A stretch of DNA of 10,865 bases from an uncultured Prevotella sp. (lineage in GTDB: Bacteria > Bacteroidota > Bacteroidia > Bacteroidales > Bacteroidaceae). The position numbers and the translations under genes are program-made. Under the pieces are notes generated by a model. It made no database searches. It was not told the DNA's origin and worked only from the letters and a program-made list of their open reading frames with translations. The stretch is taken from NCBI GenBank assembly GCA_937906765.1, contig CALCUV010000078.1:1-10865 (forward strand). The letters run 5' to 3'. Shown here piece after piece: positions 1 through 5,254 of this stretch; position 1 is the first letter of the stretch; every line of letters starts with the position of its first letter.

Positions 1-1
1 C

Positions 2-1156
2 AATGTGCGCGTAAGCCAATTCGCTACGCCCTTGTTCCAATTCTCTGGCGCATGTTCGGGTTGTGGTGAAACACCTTACGTGAAGCTTGTTTCTCAACTC
101 TTTGGTGACCGCCAGATGGTGGCTAACGCTACGGGTTGTTCTTCTATCTATTCAGGTTCTATTCCCTCTACGCCCTACACAACTAATGAAAAGGGTCAGG
201 GTCCTGCGTGGGCAAACTCACTCTTCGAAGACTTCTGCGAATTTGGTCTCGGTATGACACTCGCAAACAAGAAGATGCGCCTCCGCCTCGAAGAACTCTT
301 GAAGAAGGTTGCGATGTGCGACTGCTCATGCAACGAAATGAAGGAACTCGCTCAGCAGTGGATTGACAATAAGGAAGACGCCGACAAGACTAAGGCTATT
401 GCCGAACAGATGAAACCTTTCATCGCTGGTGGCGTAGCTCAAGGTCATGAAATGGCAAAGCAACTTGATGAACTCTCTCACTACCTCGTGAAGCGTAGTC
501 AGTGGATTATCGGTGGTGATGGTGCTTCTTATGACATCGGTTACGGCGGTCTTGACCACGTTATCGCTTCTGGTGAAGACGTAAATATTCTCGTGCTCGA
601 CACAGAAGTTTATTCTAACACCGGTGGTCAATCTTCTAAGGCAACTCCCTTAGGTGCGATTGCGAAGTTCGCAGCTTCTGGTAAGCGCATCCGCAAGAAG
701 GACCTCGGCATGATTGCTACCACTTACGGTTACGTATATGTGGCGCAGATTGCTATGGGTGCTGACCAGGCACAGTGCCTCAAGGCGCTCCGTGAAGCAG
801 AAGCTTATCCCGGACCTTCATTGGTAATCGCTTATGCACCTTGTATCAACCACGGTTTGAAGAAGGGCATGGGCAAGGCTCAGGCAGAAGAAGCAGCCGC
901 CGTAGAATGCGGTTACTGGCACCTCTGGCGCTACAATCCCGCTCTTGAAGCAGAAGGCAAGAATCCCTTCCAGCTCGACTCTAAGGAACCCCAGTGGGAT
1001 AAGTTCCAGGATTACCTCAAGGGCGAAGTGCGCTTCCTCTCTGTATTAAAGCAGTATCCCGACGAAGCTGAAGAACTCTTCGCCGCATGTCAGGAAATGG
1101 CCAAGAAGCGTTACCAGAGTTATGTGCGCATGACTAAGATGGATTGGTCGGAATAA
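2..1156 (+). CDS. nifJ: Pyruvate:ferredoxin (flavodoxin) oxidoreductase, C-terminal part (5' end outside window)
   Basis: This cytoplasmic enzyme oxidatively decarboxylates pyruvate to acetyl-CoA and CO2, passing electrons to ferredoxin or flavodoxin; it is central to anaerobic catabolism. The window holds the thiamine-diphosphate-binding C-terminal domain. The reading frame is open to the left edge, so the GTG at 5 is internal and not a start. Cluster-type cysteines sit in GACSGCGETPY (Cys codons 53-55 and 62-64), ATGCSS (137-139) and APCINHG (842-844), as expected for the proximal 4Fe-4S ligands. The thiamine motif is GDG (about 515-523) followed by NTGG (about 617-628). The C-terminus (MTKMDWSE) looks intact. 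A strong terminator follows 21 bases after the stop. Oddity: the last 136 bases recur at 8167-8302, so this 3' end may be a replacement that arrived with the island. The family assignment is very secure; the symbol follows common usage (also called por or pfor). Confidence 0.96.
   Translation, partial: NVRVSQFATPLFQFSGACSGCGETPYVKLVSQLFGDRQMVANATGCSSIYSGSIPSTPYTTNEKGQGPAWANSLFEDFCEFGLGMTLANKKMRLRLEELLKKVAMCDCSCNEMKELAQQWIDNKEDADKTKAIAEQMKPFIAGGVAQGHEMAKQLDELSHYLVKRSQWIIGGDGASYDIGYGGLDHVIASGEDVNILVLDTEVYSNTGGQSSKATPLGAIAKFAASGKRIRKKDLGMIATTYGYVYVAQIAMGADQAQCLKALREAEAYPGPSLVIAYAPCINHGLKKGMGKAQAEEAAAVECGYWHLWRYNPALEAEGKNPFQLDSKEPQWDKFQDYLKGEVRFLSVLKQYPDEAEELFAACQEMAKKRYQSYVRMTKMDWSE
1021..1156 (+). 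repeat. Left copy of a 136-bp direct repeat (3' end of the oxidoreductase gene)
   Basis: This stretch aligns without gaps to 8167-8302 with 9 mismatches in 136 bases, by direct reading. Every mismatch is a third codon position and every one is synonymous (for example TTC/TTT, CAG/CAA, GCT/GCA, AGT/AGC, TCG/TCA). The left copy is the functional end of the gene. The longest uninterrupted identical block is about 32 bases, near 1070-1101. It contains GAAGA and TCTTC as inverted arms. Confidence 0.95.
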
Positions 1157-1177
1157 CCAAATGTTAAATAAGAACCA

Positions 1178-1214
1178 AAAGTGGGTGTGTCGAAATCTTT
1201 GGCACACCCACTTT
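1178..1214 (+). terminator. Rho-independent terminator of the oxidoreductase gene
   Basis: AAAGTGGGTGTG (1178-1189) pairs perfectly with CACACCCACTTT (1203-1214). The stem can extend inward by a T-G and a C-G pair, leaving a 9-base loop. The 3' arm ends in TTT, so the U-tract is short, but the stem is strong and lies 21 bases past the stop codon. It is the positional equivalent of the hairpin at 8316-8353 behind the duplicated gene end. Confidence 0.85.
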
Positions 1215-1473
1215 GATTGTCTGAGGGATAGACACTATCAAACAATGGAACTTATAGGAATAGCTTTTTTCTATGGGAAAGTAAATCGGGTGTAAATCGG
1301 GAGTCTTTATAATTGAATGTTAGGCGCTGAAAGTGCTCTGTTGCTGCGGGGATGAGGTAATGGTGACTTTAGGTAAAAAACAAGAGTCCGAAATGCCTTG
1401 TAAATAAGTGTATTGTGCTCGTTGCTATTTACCGAAAAAAGACAAAATCGTGAACATTACTTTTGAACTATTG

Positions 1474-1481
1474 TATCTTTG
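1474..1481 (+). promoter_or_regulatory. Candidate Bacteroidetes -7 promoter element
   Basis: TATCTTTG matches the Bacteroides -7 consensus TAnnTTTG exactly. No convincing -33 TTTG lies 19-21 bases upstream; the nearest TTTG (1462-1465) is too close. If used, transcription would begin near 1488 and give a leader of almost 190 bases before the gene at 1676. A weaker alternative is TTTGACA at 1517-1523 followed by TATTGG at 1539. Confidence 0.4.
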
Positions 1482-1563
1482 TAGTCGCAATAACCCTACC
1501 ATTGCTTGGAATGCTCTTTGACATTTTGTACAAATAGATATTGGGGACTTTTAAAGGGTGTTC

Positions 1564-1619
1564 ATAAAAATATTTTGCTTGGTGTGCAGGTTTTTTGCAG
1601 ACCAAAGGTTCATTTTTAT
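1564..1619. repeat. Nested inverted repeat / potential RNA hairpin in the leader
   Basis: The inner arms are TTGGTGTGCA (1579-1588) and TGCAGACCAA (1596-1605), which pair at 9 of 10 positions around a 7-base GGTTTTT loop. The outer arms ATAAAAAT (1564-1571) and ATTTTTAT (1612-1619) pair perfectly. Together they form a stem interrupted by one internal loop. No T-tract follows, so it is not an ordinary terminator. It could be an RNA structure in the leader or a protein-binding dyad. Confidence 0.55.
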
Positions 1620-1637
1620 AGAAAACAGCAAAAACTC

Positions 1638-1648
1638 TTCGTATAATA
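1638..1648 (+). promoter_or_regulatory. TTCGTATAATA word, candidate -10 element
   Basis: An identical 11-base word occurs at 4848-4858 upstream of the sigma-core gene. It holds TATAAT (1642-1647), about 30 bases before the start codon at 1676. No TTGACA-like -35 box is present. In AT-rich DNA a TATAAT word can be chance; its identical extension in both leaders is the reason to list it. Confidence 0.3.
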
Positions 1649-1675
1649 TAATATGGAGCATTAACAAGCGTAAAT

Positions 1676-2176
1676 ATGATTAATAAGAAAGACAAAAAGC
1701 GCAAGGATGTACTTAAGGAAAGAAGTACCATTGAGGCATTGAAGTTTCAAACAAGGTGGGGATATGAGAAACAGTTTGGAGTCTCATCCTCATTATATTC
1801 AGCCCTTTTAGATGCAGAATTGAATGACGTTATAGAGTTGGGACTTCACGAAGACTTGTTGTCTATAAAGAATTTTGTTGAGGATGTTAAAAATTGTCTG
1901 GGTGTAGAACCGATAGTAGAACTTGGAGATTTCTACTATAGTTTGGTCGCCATTTCATTGGGTATTGCCAAAATAGCAGACATAAATAGATTGGGTATGC
2001 CTATTGCTTGGCATGAGTTGATGAAGAAGAAAATATTAAGCATCTATTACCCTAATGAAATACGAAATATTGTTGTAGAATATGCGAAACAAAAGAATTA
2101 CAATACTTCGACCTATCTCGGTCAGCCCATTGTAAAATTTAATCGATTATTTCTTAAGATAGACAGGAATATATGA
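1676..2176 (+). CDS. Hypothetical protein, 166 aa
   Basis: I do not recognise this protein. It starts with a strongly basic stretch (residues 2-16 are mostly Lys, Arg and Asp), has no signal peptide or membrane segment, and appears mainly helical. Visible landmarks are TRWGYEKQFGVSSSLYSAL (about 26-44), an acidic middle (50-70), an aromatic patch with Phe-Tyr-Tyr (86-88), and a GIAKIADINRLGMPIAWHEL stretch (about 96-115). ATG at 1676 is preceded by an A-rich leader, as usual for this phylum. The gene is first in the island, and 101 bases separate it from the WYL regulator. Base composition is AT-rich like the rest of the island and unlike the flanks. The basic N-terminus could bind nucleic acid, but nothing here proves that. 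Coding status is likely from length and composition. Confidence 0.7.
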   Translation: MINKKDKKRKDVLKERSTIEALKFQTRWGYEKQFGVSSSLYSALLDAELNDVIELGLHEDLLSIKNFVEDVKNCLGVEPIVELGDFYYSLVAISLGIAKIADINRLGMPIAWHELMKKKILSIYYPNEIRNIVVEYAKQKNYNTSTYLGQPIVKFNRLFLKIDRNI

Positions 2177-2235
2177 GAGGAATGAAAGAGTACTTTTTAG
2201 TTTAAGTGTGTAATAACTTTGATGGGTAATATGTA

Positions 2236-2247
2236 TATTCGCGAATA
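2236..2247. promoter_or_regulatory. Perfect 12-bp palindrome, candidate operator of the WYL regulator
   Basis: TATTCGCGAATA equals its own reverse complement over all 12 bases. It ends 30 bases before the start codon of the WYL regulator, where a core promoter would be expected. WYL-family defence regulators such as BrxR and CapW are known to bind inverted repeats near their own promoters, so autoregulation is a reasonable inference. The site is GC-centred in an otherwise AT-rich gap, which makes chance less likely. Confidence 0.5.
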
Positions 2248-2277
2248 GTAATCTTTCATATTTGATATAAACGGGTT

Positions 2278-3180
2278 ATGATAAGCAAAACATTCAATCG
2301 TTATATATGGTTGCTTAATCTTCTTTTACAGGAAAAGCTGATGACTTTTGATGAAATCAGCAAACGCTGGAAAGGAAGCAATATGGGTGATAACAACCCC
2401 CTGCCTTTGCGTACTTTTCATCAGCATCGTGGTGCAGTTGAGGAACTGTTTGGTGTTGAAATCAAATGCAACACATCCAAAGGGTACAAGTACTACATCG
2501 CCAATCCTGAAGTATTGAGGAATGACAAGACTAGGAAGTGGCTATTGAACTCCTTCAATCTATCGAATATGATCATTGCGGGGCACAACATGAAAGACAG
2601 AATCTTGTTTGAAGACATTCCGCGCGGTACGGAGTATCTACAAACGATAATAGACGCCATGCAACAATCGAAAGAGCTGGCAATAGACTATCAGCCCTTT
2701 TATGGTCATAGAGCGTCATACACAATTCAACCCTACGCAATGAAAACATATCATCAAAGATGGTATGTACTTGGTTTTATAAAGGAATTAAATGCTATCC
2801 GTAACATAGCCCTGGATCGTTTGCTTGAAATGACAATTAAAGAACAACCATTCAAGTTTCCAAAAAACTTTAATGCAGAAAAGTATTATGCAAACACCGT
2901 TGGTATTTTTGTGAATGAAAAACTTTCTCCTGTAAAAGTAACGCTTAAAGCATACGGAAAGCAAATAGAATACTTACGTTCTTTACCTTTGCATAAATCA
3001 CAGTGCGAGACATTCTCAAAATATGGTGAATTTTGTGTGTTTGAATATAAGTTGTGCTTGACTCCGGAACTTTCCAGTCAGATATTGGCGATGGGAGAAA
3101 ATGTAGAAGTACTGGAGCCAATAGAGTTGAGAGAAGATATTATGAGTAGATTAAATGATTGTCTAAATAGATATAGGTAG
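2278..3180 (+). CDS. WYL-domain transcriptional regulator
   Basis: This 300-aa protein has the usual three-part layout of WYL regulators. An N-terminal winged helix-turn-helix covers about residues 10-75 (MTFDEISKRW followed by PLPLRTFHQHR). A WYL domain covers about 130-210, with the hallmark RWYVLGF at 161-167 and the following ALDRL at 178-182. A C-terminal WCX-type extension covers about 217-295 (PVKVTLKAYGKQIEYLRS and later the LRED region). Such proteins sense a ligand, often a nucleotide or nucleic acid, and control transcription. Many repress phage-defence loci. ATG at 2278 is the natural start because the HTH begins soon after it. The next gene starts two bases after its stop, so the two are almost certainly co-transcribed and perhaps translationally coupled. 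A perfect palindrome at 2236-2247 is a likely operator. The family call is firm; the target is inferred. Confidence 0.9.
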   Translation: MISKTFNRYIWLLNLLLQEKLMTFDEISKRWKGSNMGDNNPLPLRTFHQHRGAVEELFGVEIKCNTSKGYKYYIANPEVLRNDKTRKWLLNSFNLSNMIIAGHNMKDRILFEDIPRGTEYLQTIIDAMQQSKELAIDYQPFYGHRASYTIQPYAMKTYHQRWYVLGFIKELNAIRNIALDRLLEMTIKEQPFKFPKNFNAEKYYANTVGIFVNEKLSPVKVTLKAYGKQIEYLRSLPLHKSQCETFSKYGEFCVFEYKLCLTPELSSQILAMGENVEVLEPIELREDIMSRLNDCLNRYR

Positions 3181-3182
3181 AT

Positions 3183-3896
3183 ATGATGAAATTTGTTTTT
3201 AATGAAAAAAGTTCTAAGTGGCAAAAAATAAAGAATGTTAGAGATTGGGTAAGGATTTTTGAGTCGAGTGGTAAAGACGAAATAGGACGTAGCGCATTAA
3301 GCTTGGCTGAATTCTGCTCTAGAGCAACAATCGAAGAAGAATTTAACGTAATGCTAAAACCTGTTTTCCAAAAGGACAATTTTATTTTACAAACTGCACA
3401 GCCTGAAAAATCATCACGATTTGATAATTATAGAAAGCAAAGGATTCATGATTTAGCTATCTATGGACAAACAGATACAGGAGAATCAATCTTTGTAGGT
3501 GTTGAGGCCAAAGTGAACGAAACCTATAATTCTAATTTGTCCAAAATATATGACAAAGCGAAGAAGGAACAGTTAAATGGAAAAAGTACAATGATTCCTC
3601 AAAGAATAGAGTCATTGATTAAGAATTATTTTCCAGGACTATCAACTCATTCTTCTGTTCGGTATCAAATATTACATGCAATTGCTGGAACCCTTTGCGA
3701 ACAATGTAATTACAACATCCTTTTATTCCTAACATTCAAGACCTGCAAATACAAGGAAGCTGCTGCACAAAGGAATAAAAAGGATTTGATGGATGTTCTT
3801 AATTCAATAAAACACGAGGTGTTAGCCGAAGGATATTATAAATGTACATTCGGTGATAAGATTTTGTACATAATTGACAAAACTGTAATTTTGTAG
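3183..3896 (+). CDS. PD-(D/E)XK-fold nuclease-like protein paired with the WYL regulator
   Basis: A 237-aa protein with a likely restriction-endonuclease-like core. IHDLAIYG gives Asp90, and after a short turn (QTDTGES) a strand FVGVEAKV gives Glu108 and Lys110, which is the D...ExK arrangement. A later RYQILHAIAGTL helix (160-171) fits the helix that follows the core in this fold. The N-terminal part (W22, then GRSALSLAEF at 35-44) resembles the start of small nuclease-fold proteins grouped in DUF6946, but I could not check this. The probable role is cleavage of, or binding to, DNA; no methyltransferase or helicase partner is nearby, so it is not an ordinary restriction enzyme. It lies two bases behind the WYL gene, so that regulator is its likely controller. 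Two ATG codons are in tandem (3183 and 3186); either could be the start. The fold assignment is moderately confident and activity is inferred. Confidence 0.72.
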   Translation: MMKFVFNEKSSKWQKIKNVRDWVRIFESSGKDEIGRSALSLAEFCSRATIEEEFNVMLKPVFQKDNFILQTAQPEKSSRFDNYRKQRIHDLAIYGQTDTGESIFVGVEAKVNETYNSNLSKIYDKAKKEQLNGKSTMIPQRIESLIKNYFPGLSTHSSVRYQILHAIAGTLCEQCNYNILLFLTFKTCKYKEAAAQRNKKDLMDVLNSIKHEVLAEGYYKCTFGDKILYIIDKTVIL

Positions 3897-3959
3897 TTGG
3901 AAGAGGTTAAGTTTTGTATATAAAAAGACGATACTATCAAAAAAAATAATGATTGAATT

Positions 3960-4787
3960 ATGGCAGTAACATTTGATACATTAAAACCAGATGCAAGAAT
4001 TTTCCTTGAACTAAATAATAATCCACATTGGTGGAAACAATTCAAGGAAGACACTTCATTATACATAGAAGTGAGAAAAGATAATCAGGTGAATGTTTAT
4101 TTTGAAGGTGGAAACATTGCCCGAATACACTACTGTAGCAAACATAAGAAACTGCAAGTCTTTACGCATCATAAATACTTGGGGCTTCCTGCTCCTTCAA
4201 AAAGTAGCTTGTATATTGAGTGTAGTGATTTCATTGACTCTTGTTTGAATGATGTATTAGATAGAATAAAAATTCATTATTCTCAAAAAAGTAATGTCAA
4301 TGGTATAGTTCCTAAAGAAAAATGGTCGGAAAAGTACATCCAAGGGACATTAATAGTACAATCTCGCCAGCGTCATCTTGATTCAGAGTTTGCATATAAT
4401 GATAGTGAGACAAGCAACCGTATAGATTTAGTAAGATGCTCTGACGGTATGGTTACCTTTGTTGAACTCAAGCGAATGGGTGATAATAGAATGCTTCATG
4501 AAACTGATGCAACTCCGGAGGTCGTGTATCAGATGAATAGATACAAGCAGTTTATTGAAAAATACTCTTCTCAACTTCTCGAATACTATCAGAAACTTTA
4601 TGATATAAAGAAGTCATTAGGATTGCCTGTTTCTGAGAGTCGGCCAATATGTATCAATCCCATTCCCGAATTATTGATATTCGACTGTTGGGAAAAGAAT
4701 ACAAAAGGTAGAGATGAACACCGTCGCAGATTGTGTGAAATTCTACTTAAGGAGGATGTCAAGTTCTCTATAAAATCAGATTTTTAG
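3960..4787 (+). CDS. Second PD-(D/E)XK nuclease-like protein
   Basis: This 275-aa protein is not visibly related to the previous one outside the nuclease core. The catalytic pattern is in the C-terminal half: Glu143 (HLDSEFAY), Asp156 (NRIDLVRC), Glu169 and Lys171 (VTFVELKRM), then QMNRY at 191-195, a QxxxY motif typical of RecB-like nucleases. The N-terminal 120 residues (WWKQF, IYFEGGN-type beta-rich region, SLYIECSDF) look like a separate domain of unknown role. A 63-base gap separates it from the upstream nuclease gene, so it may share that transcript. Its stop codon lies inside a direct repeat (4782-4811). The core motif set is complete, so the protein is predicted to be active on DNA or RNA. 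The substrate and any partner are unknown. A complete endonuclease motif in island cargo is compatible with a defence role, which is inference. Confidence 0.75.
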   Translation: MAVTFDTLKPDARIFLELNNNPHWWKQFKEDTSLYIEVRKDNQVNVYFEGGNIARIHYCSKHKKLQVFTHHKYLGLPAPSKSSLYIECSDFIDSCLNDVLDRIKIHYSQKSNVNGIVPKEKWSEKYIQGTLIVQSRQRHLDSEFAYNDSETSNRIDLVRCSDGMVTFVELKRMGDNRMLHETDATPEVVYQMNRYKQFIEKYSSQLLEYYQKLYDIKKSLGLPVSESRPICINPIPELLIFDCWEKNTKGRDEHRRRLCEILLKEDVKFSIKSDF

Positions 4788-4811
4788 CATAGTGCGCAAA
4801 GTTTTAGCATA
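4782..4811 (+). repeat. Direct repeat TTTTAGCATA, two copies with 20-bp period
   Basis: TTTTAGCATA occurs at 4782-4791 and again at 4802-4811. The first copy contains the stop codon of the preceding nuclease gene. The sequence after copy 1 has TAGTGCG, and that after copy 2 has ATGTAGCGATT. Very similar words follow repeats 1 and 2 of the array at 6580-6665, in the same order. This suggests the two intergenic regions are related. Confidence 0.55.
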
Positions 4812-4847
4812 CCATGTAGCGATTTAGTCCATTTACTCTCTTTCTTT

Positions 4848-4858
4848 TTCGTATAATA
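4848..4858 (+). promoter_or_regulatory. TTCGTATAATA word, candidate -10 element of the sigma-core gene
   Basis: This is the same 11 bases as at 1638-1648, here about 30 bases before the ATG at 4889. TATAAT is at 4852-4857. There is no clear -35 box; the upstream DNA is pyrimidine-rich (CTCTCTTTCTTTTT). It is the most likely promoter position in the 101-base gap, but support is only the word and its position. Confidence 0.35.
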
Positions 4859-4888
4859 GTATAGAGAAACATTTAAAATAACTTATAT

Positions 4889-5254
4889 ATGGAAAAGAAA
4901 GCAATGAACAGCAGAATGAATGGAGTAAATGAAAAAGGAGTAGAGACAGAAGCTCGCTATTCTCTTGAGGACGAATTACAGATAATAAAGTCTATTCAGC
5001 AAGGAGGAAAAGAAAGAGACACTGCCGTTGAAAAACTTACGCAATCCAGGCTACGATTTGTTGCTGCTGTAGCCAAGAAGTATGCAAACAATAGTCTGTC
5101 AATGGATGAACTGATAACGACAGGAAATAAGGGGTTGGTGTTAGCGGCCGAGAAATTTGACGAAAGGCGGGGTTTAAAATTCATCTGCTACGCTATATGG
5201 TGGGTAAGAGAAAGTATTGAAAAGGAATTTGAGAAATCAAATAATATGAAATAA
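4889..5254 (+). CDS. Stand-alone sigma-70 core (end of region 1.2 to region 2.4), 121 aa
   Basis: Residues 25-50 (SLEDELQIIKSIQQGG and following) match the end of sigma-70 region 1.2. Residues 50-111 are a clear region 2: LRFVAAVAKKY (2.1), SMDELITTGNKGL (2.2), AAEKFDERRGLKF (2.3) and YAIWWVRESI (2.4). A full primary sigma would continue into region 3 (the RTIRIP-type segment) and the region 4 helix-turn-helix; here the protein stops ten residues after 2.4. No region 3/4 sequence follows in any frame, because the next gene begins immediately. It therefore keeps the core-RNA-polymerase-binding and -10-melting part but lacks the -35-binding part. The aromatic residues for -10 melting are present (Phe98, Tyr101, Trp104, Trp105), but the position equivalent to E. 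coli Gln437 is Glu108. The stop overlaps the next start by one base (TAATG), so translational coupling is expected. It could be a specialised sigma, a decoy or anti-sigma-like binder, or a degraded gene; the clean coupling argues against decay. Confidence 0.88.
   Translation: MEKKAMNSRMNGVNEKGVETEARYSLEDELQIIKSIQQGGKERDTAVEKLTQSRLRFVAAVAKKYANNSLSMDELITTGNKGLVLAAEKFDERRGLKFICYAIWWVRESIEKEFEKSNNMK

Larger units (their letters stand above)
1216..1675. other. Long non-coding leader at the left end of the island
   Basis: I see no credible gene in these 460 bases. A hydrophobic minus-strand open frame at 1468-1731 overlaps the start of the next gene and lacks recognisable features. Contents: a short direct repeat GTAAATCGGG at 1281-1290 and 1292-1301; a Bacteroidetes-like -7 word at 1474-1481; a TTTGACA word at 1517-1523; a nested inverted repeat at 1564-1619; and a TATAAT word at 1642-1647. 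The accumulation of these words suggests a regulated or structured 5' leader for the gene at 1676, but this is inference. Confidence 0.5.

Noticed and set aside
326..631. Minus-strand 101-aa frame opposite the oxidoreductase
   Set aside because: Antisense shadow of a highly conserved enzyme; no independent start context or motif.
1511..1537. Eight-residue leader peptide (MLFDILYK)
   Set aside because: A short in-frame ATG-to-stop stretch of this size is expected by chance. There is no run of regulatory codons, and it is not clearly linked to the hairpin downstream.
1468..1731. Minus-strand hydrophobic 87-aa protein
   Set aside because: It overlaps the start of the plus-strand gene at 1676 and covers the AT-rich leader. 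Its hydrophobic residues are what AT-rich antisense DNA gives by chance, and no family features are visible.
3183..4787. Type II restriction-modification system
   Set aside because: Two nuclease-fold proteins are present but there is no DNA methyltransferase in the window and no specificity subunit.
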